A DNA stretch of 64,000 nt from Euborellia annulipes (Eukaryota > Arthropoda > Insecta > Dermaptera > Anisolabididae): contig JAKCPI010014325.1 of assembly GCA_023213315.1 (NCBI GenBank), forward strand, positions 208,928 through 272,927. The letters are read 5' to 3'. A program made the position numbers and the translations under genes. Shown here piece after piece: positions 47,440 to 58,800 of the stretch; within the stretch, counting starts at the first letter, position 1; each line of letters begins with the position of its first letter. The notes below the pieces were generated by a model that was given only the letters and a program-made list of their open reading frames with translations, searched no databases and was not told the origin of the DNA.

Positions 47440-47770
47440 TTCAGACAAAACGGCGCGCAAACCGTTCATTGACGCGCGAGAACAGTTACACGAGTTCCGC
47501 CCTTCTATTTTGGCGGGACCTTGTTTTTTAGAGTACTCTGTTAAAATCTCGCTAGGCGATGTTTTAATATCATTTATAAATATAAAATATACTATATAGA
47601 TTTATAATAATACAATTTTTTTGTGAGAATTTGATAAAATTTGTTGCTCGAGTGCAATGAGTTAGTTCCAGTCTTTGCCGATAGATGATGTTTGCTGCGT
47701 AAGCGCAAAGAGTATAGAATTATCTTCTGCCAAACTCTTCGTCGTTAAAGACGCCATTTATAAGTTGGCT
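47440..47770 (+). promoter_or_regulatory. Candidate RAD21 promoter with E2F- and YY1-like sites
   Basis: A CpG-containing patch lies in AT-rich DNA about 2.3 kb upstream of the RAD21 start codon. It includes 'tttggcggga' (47509-47518), which fits the E2F consensus, and 'acgccattta' (47751-47760), an inverted YY1-like motif. RAD21 is a cell-cycle gene, so E2F control would be natural. This is inferred from motifs and position only. Confidence 0.4.
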
Positions 47771-48183
47771 ATAATCTATTAAATATTGTGTGTATAGTTA
47801 TCTATGATCCGTTTATCTAATTTTAATATATGTCTAAAGTCGCCGAACAATTTTATCCCGTGATATTTATACCTTTTAGCCTGATTAATTATATATTAAA
47901 TGGTTTTTTTTCAATAGCTTCAGTTTTCATATGAACAATCTTTACAAACAGTTGGCTTATTTTAAGCCATGTATGTATCCTACTTTTCACATTTATTTAT
48001 TTATTAATGTTAAGAATCATTTTTTTAATTATTAATTTAAACTCTTATTTATAACTTTTTCGTTAAAATTAAATATTTAATTTAGACATTTCGCGTCCAA
48101 AACAAATCCCCATTTGTAAACCATACATTTTAATTGATATTATATATTAAAAATTCCTAATTACGTTTTATTTTTTTTTTTAG

Positions 48184-48231
48184 ACGACAAACTCACAAAT
48201 TTTTTCGGTACTTAGACGATAATTGAAACAG
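48184..48231 (+). other. Probable noncoding 5' exon of RAD21
   Basis: A T-rich tract and AG end at 48183; 48 bases then lead into GTATGT. This is a well-formed exon without an ATG, in the interval where the RAD21 5' UTR must be, because the coding start exon is preceded by an acceptor. Confidence 0.4.
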
Positions 48232-48303
48232 GTATGTTGGTCTTAATTTTGACATGTTTATATTTTGTTACTAGGCAAAAATACTAATAATTAATAAAAA
48301 TTT

Positions 48304-49045
48304 AAGTAAAGAAGAGCCATTAGTTAATTAAAGATGAAAATCATCTGCTGTGTTTGTTCTTCCTTGCTTATTACTTTTATTATTTATCACTTAAAGCTTT
48401 CTTTTTTTTTCTATTAATATTATTCTTTAATCAATATGTCTCTTCTTTGATTTATGTATATAAAATCACATCGTTTTGATAACTCACTCAACTATTTTTC
48501 TTTTTTTTAAATTTAACTCACAAGAAACTTGTTTATATTAATAAATTAAACGGCGGAAAATGTTGAAATAATTTAGAATATGTTTATTTTAATTGGGTAG
48601 AGCCTTGTTTAAAAAGGATGGAATGTTATGTTTATTTATATATATAATAAATAAATAATGAGTAACAATTCGAATTATGGTAGATGGAGAAAATAATAAC
48701 TCTTAAAAAAACAAGTTTAGAAGAGCCATTATTTATCAAAGATGAATATTATCTAATGTACAGTGAGGGGCAATATTAAGTTCCACCCATGTGATTATTT
48801 CATTGTTTTTATAAAAGAAAATGAAAATCTTTATTGGAAATTTTTAAGGTTTGAACCATGAAAGTTTACATTAAAAAATATATAATATTTTTTTAAAAAC
48901 AATGACATACTCACAAGTAGAAAACGCATGGGTGGGACTTAATATTGTCCCTCACTTACTGTACTCTCTTTTACTTAATACTTTTGTTAATTTTCACATA
49001 ATTCTTTCCTTTTTTTTCTATAAACATTATTATTTTTTTAACCAT
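48304..49045 (+). repeat. Diverged tandem duplication split by a mariner-like element
   Basis: 48304-48440 and 48714-49045 share 'gaagagccatta', 'aaagatga', and a T/C-rich end. The second copy is interrupted by the 201-bp element 48761-48961 plus its TA. Confidence 0.5.
48761..48961. mobile_element. Tc1/mariner-like miniature element with TA duplication
   Basis: Termini CAGTGAGGGGCAATATTAAG and the complement of CAGTAAGTGAGGGACAATAT are inverted. TA is present at both borders. Same family as 41833-42044; it lies in the RAD21 5' region. Confidence 0.8.
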
Positions 49046-49785
49046 TATATTTCTTTTCTTTGAGTTATTTTTATAATAATAACGTTTCGATCATACTATA
49101 TGTAGAATATATTGAGAATGTTCTGCAATCGTAAAAAAAATTCGATGATTTTTTTTAATTATAAACACTATACTCTTTTATATTTTGATATATGAGGAAA
49201 AATAAATCTTAAATTCTAAATTTTTGTCATCTTTTATTGTTTTATATTATATGAAAAAATTTTAATGGTATTTATTATCATTCAATCGTAGAATTCCATC
49301 TTTTTTTATATATGATAACTTCAGAAAACAAGTTAAAATAAGTTCACAGATCAGTAAGAGGTTGTGATTCATTGACATTTTTCTAAATAATCACAAAGAA
49401 TTTTGCAATTTGTTGAAAATTTTTGGTTTATATATGTATACATATATATACAACCCAGGGAGAACTATTTTGTCAATTTTATGATTTTTAAATGTGATTA
49501 TTTATAAAATCATGGCATACAGTAAAGGTGAACATTAAATCACCCCATGCTTTACTAAACCCAAAGGGCCCAGAATCTTAACTCCAATCCCTCTTGAATT
49601 AACATATTCTCATCATTTTTAATACAGATAAAATTAGTAATTATATATCGTTAATATATTATATATGCATGACTTTGACACTAAATTTGTGAACGAATAT
49701 TAGATTTTTGGAGCTTATAAACATATGTGATTTATAGTATTTAGTTGAAATTTATATAAATTAATTGATTTTTTTTTTTTTTTAG

Positions 49786-49815
49786 CTTTTTTGAAACACA
49801 AATTTCAAAAATAAT
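49786..49815 (+). other. Probable 30-nt noncoding micro-exon of RAD21
   Basis: A 15-T tract plus AG ends at 49785. Thirty bases without ATG precede GTAAGTAT. A 74-base intron would then lead to the acceptor of the coding start exon at 49890. Confidence 0.4.
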
Positions 49816-49894
49816 GTAAGTATTAATAAATTAAATAATTTTTAATTGATTTATTTAAACTATTATGCATAATTAATTTCTTTTTGCAGTTATC

Positions 49895-52800
49895 ATGTTC
49901 TATGCACATTTTGTATTGGCCAAAAAGGGCCCCCTGGCCCGAATTTGGCTTGCGGCCCATTGGGATAAAAAGCTAACGAAAGCCCACGTGTTTGAAACCA
50001 ACATAGAAAAATCAGTTGACGGTATTCTACAGCCTAAGGTGATTATTAATTTATCCCTACTGGGTTAATTAGTCTATAAAAAAGAGATTTTGAAATAATG
50101 AGATGATTTGGTATTTCAACGTATAGAGCTGGATGAGAAATGTATAAAAAAAATCAATCAAAAAATTTACCGAGGAATGAGAAAATAATGAATAGGGAAT
50201 ATTCACGGAACAGGAGGGCATGAGATAGAGAAAGCACTTTAGGAAAAAGATTATCATTAGTTGACCTAAAAAAGTTTGTTTTTTCGTCCATAATTATTAA
50301 ACTGGTCTAAATCATATTTCTTATTTCAAGATATTTAAAGGATTACATTTGAATAAATTGAAAGGAATTGTAACATTTTAATTTAGAATTTTATTAGACT
50401 TGATTAATGAAAATTTATAATGAATACAAAACGCAATTTATAGATGCAGCTAGAGTTTTTTCTTTATTTATTTAATTCACACAGCTGACGTTTCGGTTCC
50501 GTATTTGAACATTCTTCAAAACTGGCGAAAAGTCATTTTGAAAGTGTCACACTGGAATTTATACATAGTTGAACCAAACCCTTATATTATATAGACCACA
50601 TTTTTGTTATTAATTATTTATTAAAAATATAAATACTGTACAACGTTTCGACAGCTTATTCTGCAGCCGTTCTCAAGTACTGTGCACTTGCACCGACTCT
50701 TACTTGAGAACGGCTGCAGAAAAGCAGTCGAAACGTTGTACAGTATTTATATTTTTAATAAATAATTAATAACAAAAATGTGGTCTATATTTAAAAAAAT
50801 TTTAATTCAGACCAAAAAAGCTTTAATAAACACATTCGTGATAAATATATATATTTTTAATGTAAACTTTCATGGTACAAACCTAGAAAATTTCCAATAA
50901 AGATTTTCATTTTCTTTTATAAAAACAATGAAATAATCACAAGTAGAAAACGCATGGGTGGGACTTAATATTGTCCCTCACTGTACATTTAAAAAAAAAA
51001 TGAATTAAATAAATAAAGAAAAAACTAACTGGATCTCTCATTTCATTACCATCTAATTTATTATGAATGTGAAATGTTCTCTGAATCTGAGATCTGGATG
51101 TAAGTCATAATTTCTCGTTTAGAGATATTTGAATAAATTTAAAAATATTTTTATATCATCTAAAATATTAATGAAAAATGTATTGTGAATGCGGAACTTA
51201 ACTAAAATTTTATTTTTAATGTTTGACACTTTTATAATGATTTGGCGTTAAAATATATAAATTTTATGATTGGTGAATAATTTTTAAAATGACTCAAACT
51301 TAATGTGTTATAAATTAGGTCACTTTTATCAATAGCACATACATAATAAGGCTTTATTAATTATGATTGTTTTTTAGGTAAAAATGGCACTTAGGACTTC
51401 AGGCCATTTATTATTAGGTGTTGTAAGAATATATTCACGTAAAGCCAAGTATTTACTGGCTGACTGTAATGAAGCATTTGTCAAAATCAAAATGGCCTTT
51501 AGGCCAGGCATGGTTGATTTACCTGAAGAAAACCGAGAAGCTGCAGTGAATGCCATCACACTTCCCGAAGTTTTTCATGATTTCGATACAGCTATGCCGG
51601 AACTTAAGTAAGTATAATAAATTTGTTATCATCATCCCGTTCTATTCAAAATTTGCCCCAAAGCTCAAACTTTAAATAAATTACTTAACATTTATTATAT
51701 CAAAAGTATTTGTACTAAAAACTTTCTTTTGTGATCTGTGACTATATAATTCTGCTACACAATCACAAAAGTTGAATTAAAAAAAAGTTTATGGATATGA
51801 TAGAAAAATTAATTTAAATATCACTTTATCCAGTTTTTTAATAATTCTCGTTGAAAAAGGTGGTATACATTAATTATACAATAATCAGTATATATAAACG
51901 GCATTAATACCTGTGAAATAAATGCATATAATTAATATTTAAACAGCGGAAAAAACCATGCCGAGTACAAATTGGCAGATACAGATGGTTCGACAAATCT
52001 GTCTTTTTCGGCTCTTTGGATTAATAAATAGGCCATTATTTAATTATATAAAAGGCATTTTAATTGATTTGTTTTCACACAAAACTGTCCCAAAAAATAT
52101 TATGATCATATTTTCTTTCCAAACTTAAAATTATTGGAGATGCAGATGTATAATTATTACCTTTTTGCGTTTTTAGTTATGTATATAAAACACTAATTAA
52201 CTACAATATTGATTTTTCTCAGAAAATAGATTAATCGTTTTTATTTCTCAATTTTACATCGATCATTAGAGTATTGTGAGTACCTAGCGAATCTTGTTTT
52301 GATTCCAAGCCATTTTTTATTTATTAATATCCCAAAGAATCGAACAATCTAGTTTTAAATGTTTGATTAATTAAAACTAAAGGTAACTTGAACTTCTGTC
52401 TTGTTTTTTTATCTTTTAGTATGGAAGCCTATAGAGAAACTTTTGTGTAATAAATATAAAATCACAGTTTTTATTTCGGCTTACAAGCATGAACAGTTTA
52501 CAAGTGTTTCGGCATATTATCTTGCCGTCTTCAGATTTCTAACTCTTTACCAATATAAACGAAGAAAATGTTAATTAAATGTTGAAATTGCTCTTCCCTT
52601 AAAAGGGCTAAATTAAAAGTAGCAAATGCCATAGATAGCCTTTTGTCCTAATAATGATTATACAAAAACCTATAAAAATGCTAAGCAAGGGTTTTATATT
52701 TGCTTTATATTAAAATCTAATCTATGTACCAATCCCAATGTGTTCAGATACTTTTGATATCATAATATAATTATATATGAATACAAGACATTTTATTAAA

Positions 52801-55800
52801 TTTAAAATAAATATATTAAAACAATAAACTCGCAAGTTGCATTTATAATTTAGAAAGATTGTTATTTTCCAGTGACGTGGATATCGAAGCCCAATTCAGT
52901 TTAAATCAATCAAGGGCCGAAGAAATCACCATGCGAGAAGATTACGGCAACATCAACCTGGTCGCCAACGACGAGGGTTTCGGCGATATCGGCTTCGATA
53001 CGGAACCTCCTGAGTTAATGAAAAGTGTTCCATCATTAGAACCTCAACTTGATCAGGTAATTAATAACGGACTGAACTACGCCACTCCGAATTTAAGCTC
53101 ATAAAATTTCTATTCAAATTTATTAGCACATACGCTTACAATTAAATAAATATTTTAATTAAGTTTGAATTTTATCAGTGAATTATTTTTAAAATACTTT
53201 TTATTACATGACCGCCCTAACTTCCAAAGGGATTATTCTATTATTCCAAAGGATCATCTGTTCCAGGACCTCCAAGTCACCATCTATTACTCATAAAAAG
53301 AGTATTTTTTAAAATTTTAAAATTTTAATTATTATTATTTTTTCTTTTTAAGCCAAATCTACTCTTCAGTGATGGACCCCTTGTAGAGCCCATTCCATTG
53401 GAAAAAGATAAAGAACCACAGCCTTCGACTTCTGGAGGGCAATCATCTCGGTCCGCTTTAGAAATTGATACTTCTATAAGGGCAGATGGTTTTAGTGGCC
53501 ACTTGGGCCACGATATTGGTAAATTTTTCATTTTTATTTTATATTAGGGGATTCTTATTTTTTTGATTCAATTTTGCATTCACACTTGCATTATTTTTTT
53601 CAGCTGGAGGTTTATTTGAAGGTGGGTTATTTGACGATGCCCCGATGCCGACAGAAATTCCAAATGTTGAAGGTCAAGGACCAGTTTCTGAGGAAGTAAA
53701 GTTAGCTGAAGGGAATATGGTCCATGATAGCGATGACGATATGGGAGATCATTTTGGAGGCGGTCCAGCGTCAGTTGGAGGACACAGGTAGTTGTCTATC
53801 ATCTTTTCATCAAGTTCTATTTCATTTATTTGTATTAATAAATATTATTTTTAATTTAGCTCGGATGGAGATTCGAGAGCAAATAGTCCAACTGTTGGAC
53901 TGATAAACGAACCGGCGATCACCGAACCTGCAGCTTTAATGCCGCCACCATCGGAACCTACATATCCTGAGCCCGTTGAAGAAGTTCCCGCAAATGATCA
54001 AACAACTCTACTTCAGAATGAGGAGGAAAGTTTTGCACTTGCTCCTGTGGACGCATCAGCTTTGAAAGGTAATAAAGCAATTTTAAAAAATAGCAACATA
54101 TTTAACCCTCTTTAACAAGGCCTTTTTTCATTTTATAAAAAGAGGGTTATTTATTCATTTTGCTTGCAAGAAAATTATTATTTTTTAAACATTTTTGGCA
54201 CACATACAGGCAAGGGCGGATCCGGGGGGGGGGGGGCCTGAGGGTAATCTGGTATGACTCGTCGCACAGCACACTATTTTTTCTTAATTTCGGTAATTTA
54301 AAGGCGCATTCTGTACTTGTTTGCCTGAATATAAATACAAATCAAATTTTTAAGTATTAATTTTTAAAATTTTACATTAAAAATAAATTTTTTTTCGAAA
54401 AAAAATATTTTTTTCAAATCTCGGGGGGTGGGTAATTACCCCCTTTACCCCCCCTTGTATCCGCCCTTGCATACAGGTCTATTCTCTAAGCAAAAACGTT
54501 AACTTTTAACATCTGTAAACAGCGTTAATTCATTTTAGCACTTCCTTGTCTGAAATTGCTATTCTGTAAACAAAAACTTTAAAGCCTAAGCGTTAACATT
54601 TAGTCACAGTGTTAAAATTAATATTATGTCTATGGGATGCCTTTAATATTTTAACGTCGCATGCACAAAATGCATAAAAATGGGGCCTTTAACCTAAAAA
54701 GTCCCCGGAAAGACGGAGATCCTGGGTTCGATTCCCGGGGGCCATGGGATGTTTGGCCTCATCAATAAAAAACACTCACATGTCTTGTTAAACTAAAAAG
54801 TAAGGTTATGATTTTGACAGCTTTGAAAAGCAAAATCTTAACATCCCTGTTAAAACTGTATAGAAAATAGCATTTTTTAAAGCTGGTGTGTGTCAGATAC
54901 GCCTACTTGATTGAAAGTTCGTAATGGACATGCACGAGAATTTATCGAGGGTCTAAAAACACGAACAAGCAGAAAACAGCTATCTTCATATGAGTCGTTA
55001 ACACCTGGTGCTAAAAAATAAAATGTTAACGTCGCTGTTAAAACTTAGTTTAGAGAATAGCATTTTTAACGCTGATATTATTACTTTACTTTTTAACACT
55101 CATTTGTTGATGTTAAATTTAAACGTCTTTTTTAGAAAATAGACCTGATAGTGTTTTTTTAATTCAAAACAAACACAAAACTTAACGATATATATCTACA
55201 TTTATTCACCTTTTTTTTCAGGTTTTACAAAAACTAAAAGGAAAAGAAAACTCATTGTTGATGAGATCAAAAATATTTCTGGCGAAGAAATGAAGGCACA
55301 ACTTTCAGACACGAGCGATATAGTGACGACACTGGATCTCGCGCCGCCAACAAAAAGACTTATGCACTGGAAAGAGACTGGAGGAGTCGAAAAACTCTTT
55401 GCTCTGCCAGGCCGACCAATTCCAGCACGAGCTCTTTCTAAAGTATATATAGATATAATATAATTATTAAGAGTATATAAAAAATAATTAAAATTTTTTT
55501 TACAGATCTATCAACGACATTTGACAAGTCGTCCAGCGGAAAATTATAATTTTGGAACTATAGGTGATATTTCTGAAGAAGATCTAGCTTTAGAGCAAGT
55601 TAGAGAAGAAGGAGATGGTTTAAATGATCATTTTCCTAAGAGGGCAGCTAGGAAAAGGAAAAATCAGGATTTGGAAGATCTTCAGGTAAATTAAGCACTC
55701 AAAAAAAGTATATTAATTTTAAAGTAAATATTTTTACTAAATTTCCCAATAGTGAAATATGGAGGAAAGGTCTTGAGTTAACTAAATGAATGTTAACTAA

Positions 55801-58800
55801 GGGGCCGTAGCTTCATCTATGGGTAGTTAGTTGACCTAAAGTTAGTTGTCCTCCACTTCCCCCTCTATCTAGCTATTTCACTCGGTACTTTTAGAATTGG
55901 AATTTAAAATAATATACAGAATATAATAAGTCATTTTACAAAGTATTTTCAATAGATATGCTCTCAATCATGTATCGGGTTCTTATTTTCTAATGCATTT
56001 TAGACTTATTGATTTTTTAATGCATATTAAAATAAAATGACTTAATTTTTTTTTTTTAGGCAAGTAAAAAGTTAGCAGAGCATGTGCCTGAGGTTCTAGT
56101 TCCTCCAAAGGAAGAAGCCGAGATTCGGCAATATCTTTTAGCTCCGACACCCGGATTATTGAGACCTGAAGGAATTGTACCAGAATTAACAGAAATGCCA
56201 CCAGGGACGTTGGACAATTCTCAATTGAGCGGCGCTCCACCAGCATCAATATCAATGACATCGATGTCTTCACTTCCCCCAACGCCATTGCCTCCAACGC
56301 CGATGCCTCCCACACCAATGCCAGCAACTCCACATATTTCTAACACGATGCCTCCGACTCCTATGTCTCCAGCCCCTCTAGCCTCAAATCAAATGCCACC
56401 AACTCCACTTCAACCTCCACTTGAAAGTAACCTTACTAACATAACACAAATCCCTCAAATACCACCTGATCAGGTAAATTTAAATAAAAGTCTTTTTTCT
56501 TTCAGGTGCTAATATTGTCTATAAGTTTTTTTCCCTTTGCCTCTTTTACCTTGTAAATATCTTCGGCACGGTTTCTTCATCAATGCTCATATACCCAAGG
56601 TCTTTATTTAGTTTTAAACTTCACCAAACTTTTCTTGGCACAGAGTTAGCTGGCCATATATTAAAAAAATTCGCATTTTTTAAAATAACACTAGTCGACA
56701 CAAAACGAACTTTTTTTTCTTTCACAAGAATAAAGATGTGATATTCCAGAAGTATTTTTCATGCTGAATTCAAATATCATTTCAGTTTTGCCCCATCAGG
56801 CACAGTTTTAGAGACATAAAACGGCTTTTATTTTTGCATTTTCAAGATTTTTTAAGGCCACACCCCTTAGAAATATGCAGATAGTTATAATAGATATGTA
56901 TTTTAAGATTCAGCCCAATCGAAGGACATAGAAACGTGCCGCAAACAACTTTTACCATTCCTAAATGCAAAAAACATATTTACGATATTTTATAGTTCTT
57001 TGGCTTTGTTAATAATTTCGTTAATAATCAACAGATTTTCACGAATGAATAATTTTTGAAAAGCCAAAGAACTATAGAATATCGTAAATTTTCTGCACGT
57101 CTAAATGACCTCCGATTGGGCTGAAACTTATTAATTTATATGTATTATAACTATCTGCATATTTCTAAGGAATGTCGCCTTCACATTATCTATTAAAATT
57201 TATTTTTCTCCTTATCTCTAAAACTGTGCCTGATGGAAAAATTCTAACTACATATCTGAGTTCAGCATAAAAAAATGTACCAGATTCACTAATCAGATTT
57301 ATTGTGAAGAAAACCTTGTCAACCAATCAAAGGCCAAAGAATTTCTTCTCTACTGACCGTTGTTAGCTGACTCTGGCTAAATTTCCTTTTGAACCATGGA
57401 TGAATAAACCGTCCCTTAAAAAAGGAAAATAAAAAAAAAATCTTTCTCAAATATTAGCATCCCACTCCATCAATATATTAAATAAAATAATTAAATTAAA
57501 AACTTTTACTTTTTTTAGGTGCATTCCATATTGGAGCAACATGAGCAACAAATCGCATCGCAGACCACATTAAATACCACAACAGTAAACCTACCCCCTC
57601 CAACACCAATCGAAGTTATACCACAAGAAAACCACCAGCAGTTACCAATGGATGAAAATCTTCCGCCTATGGAGAATATGGGATACGACCTAGTAAGTTC
57701 TTTTTTTACAATGCGACAAATGACTATAGCACAGGATATTTATGTAAAATTTTTTTGATCTAATTCCTTTAAAAAAAAAAGGAATACATCAATAGAAATC
57801 GATTTTAAAATAAATTTTATTATTTTAAAATTTTTATACATACACACACAAAGACGCCAAAAGATGCAAATGACTATAGAACATGTACATATAAAAGTGA
57901 TTTGTTATAATTTTATATTATATTGGAGGGGATATCGAACAGCGGTTGGTATCGGACAAGTCATAAATGACAAAACCTGTCTAGCCGAACTTTAATTTAT
58001 TTTAGCTCTTTTAGAACTTGTATTTGTTGTGAGATATTGTAAATTTTGTTCGTTATCTTCTGTTTGACCATGTGAGTTAATTCACCTACCAAACCAGTCA
58101 TTATGTTGATTTTTTTACTTCATTCTTCAAGTTACTTCTTACTTGTTTTGAAGCTTTTGTCGTTATGAGTCATTCGGATGGTATCGGACAAAGTAGTTTC
58201 TTTCTATCCGATAGTTATAAACTACACTATTAATACATTTAGGTCATAATGCATTTTGTCTTAATTCTGGCTTCCTAATCATGAAGTTGGATGCTTTTCT
58301 TTCATATACAAAGCTGTAGGGCATTGCGATTTGCGACACCACAGATCAGCCAGCCAAGCAACCCGTTAGAACCTGACATTATAAGGTATAAAAATTTTAT
58401 TTTTCTGATATTTGTGTCAAGATTTTTATACCTTATTTAAAGATGATTTTCTTTTCTTTGAGGGAAGGATAAGTGCTTTGCAAGCGGCTCGCTAATTATT
58501 CCGACAGTTTTTTTTCGACTGTAACAAGAAGAACAAAAGACAAAATTTAAATTAGATACATTTATAAAATGATCTTTATCTTCCTTTTTCTTTTCCAATA
58601 CTGTCTTCCTAGACCCCCAATGTTTTCAACTCCGGTCCTTTCTTCAGAATGCTTTTCCTCTTCCTCAGTGTTCCTTAGAGTTCTGGTATTCTCTCCATCA
58701 AGCCCCGATATTGAATACAGTCTGAACTAAATATTAACGGCCAAGGGAGTGTCTTGGGCAACCAAAATGCTTAGCTGTCGGCAATGTCTCAAAAGTTGCC

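Larger units (their letters stand above)
50453..51026. repeat. Composite region bounded by 26-bp inverted copies
   Basis: The 26 bases at 51001-51026 occur in reverse complement at about 50453-50478. Between them are a hammerhead-like remnant (50491-50519), a foldback (50585-50800) and a truncated mariner-like element (50855-50983). All are inside RAD21 intron 1. Confidence 0.5.
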
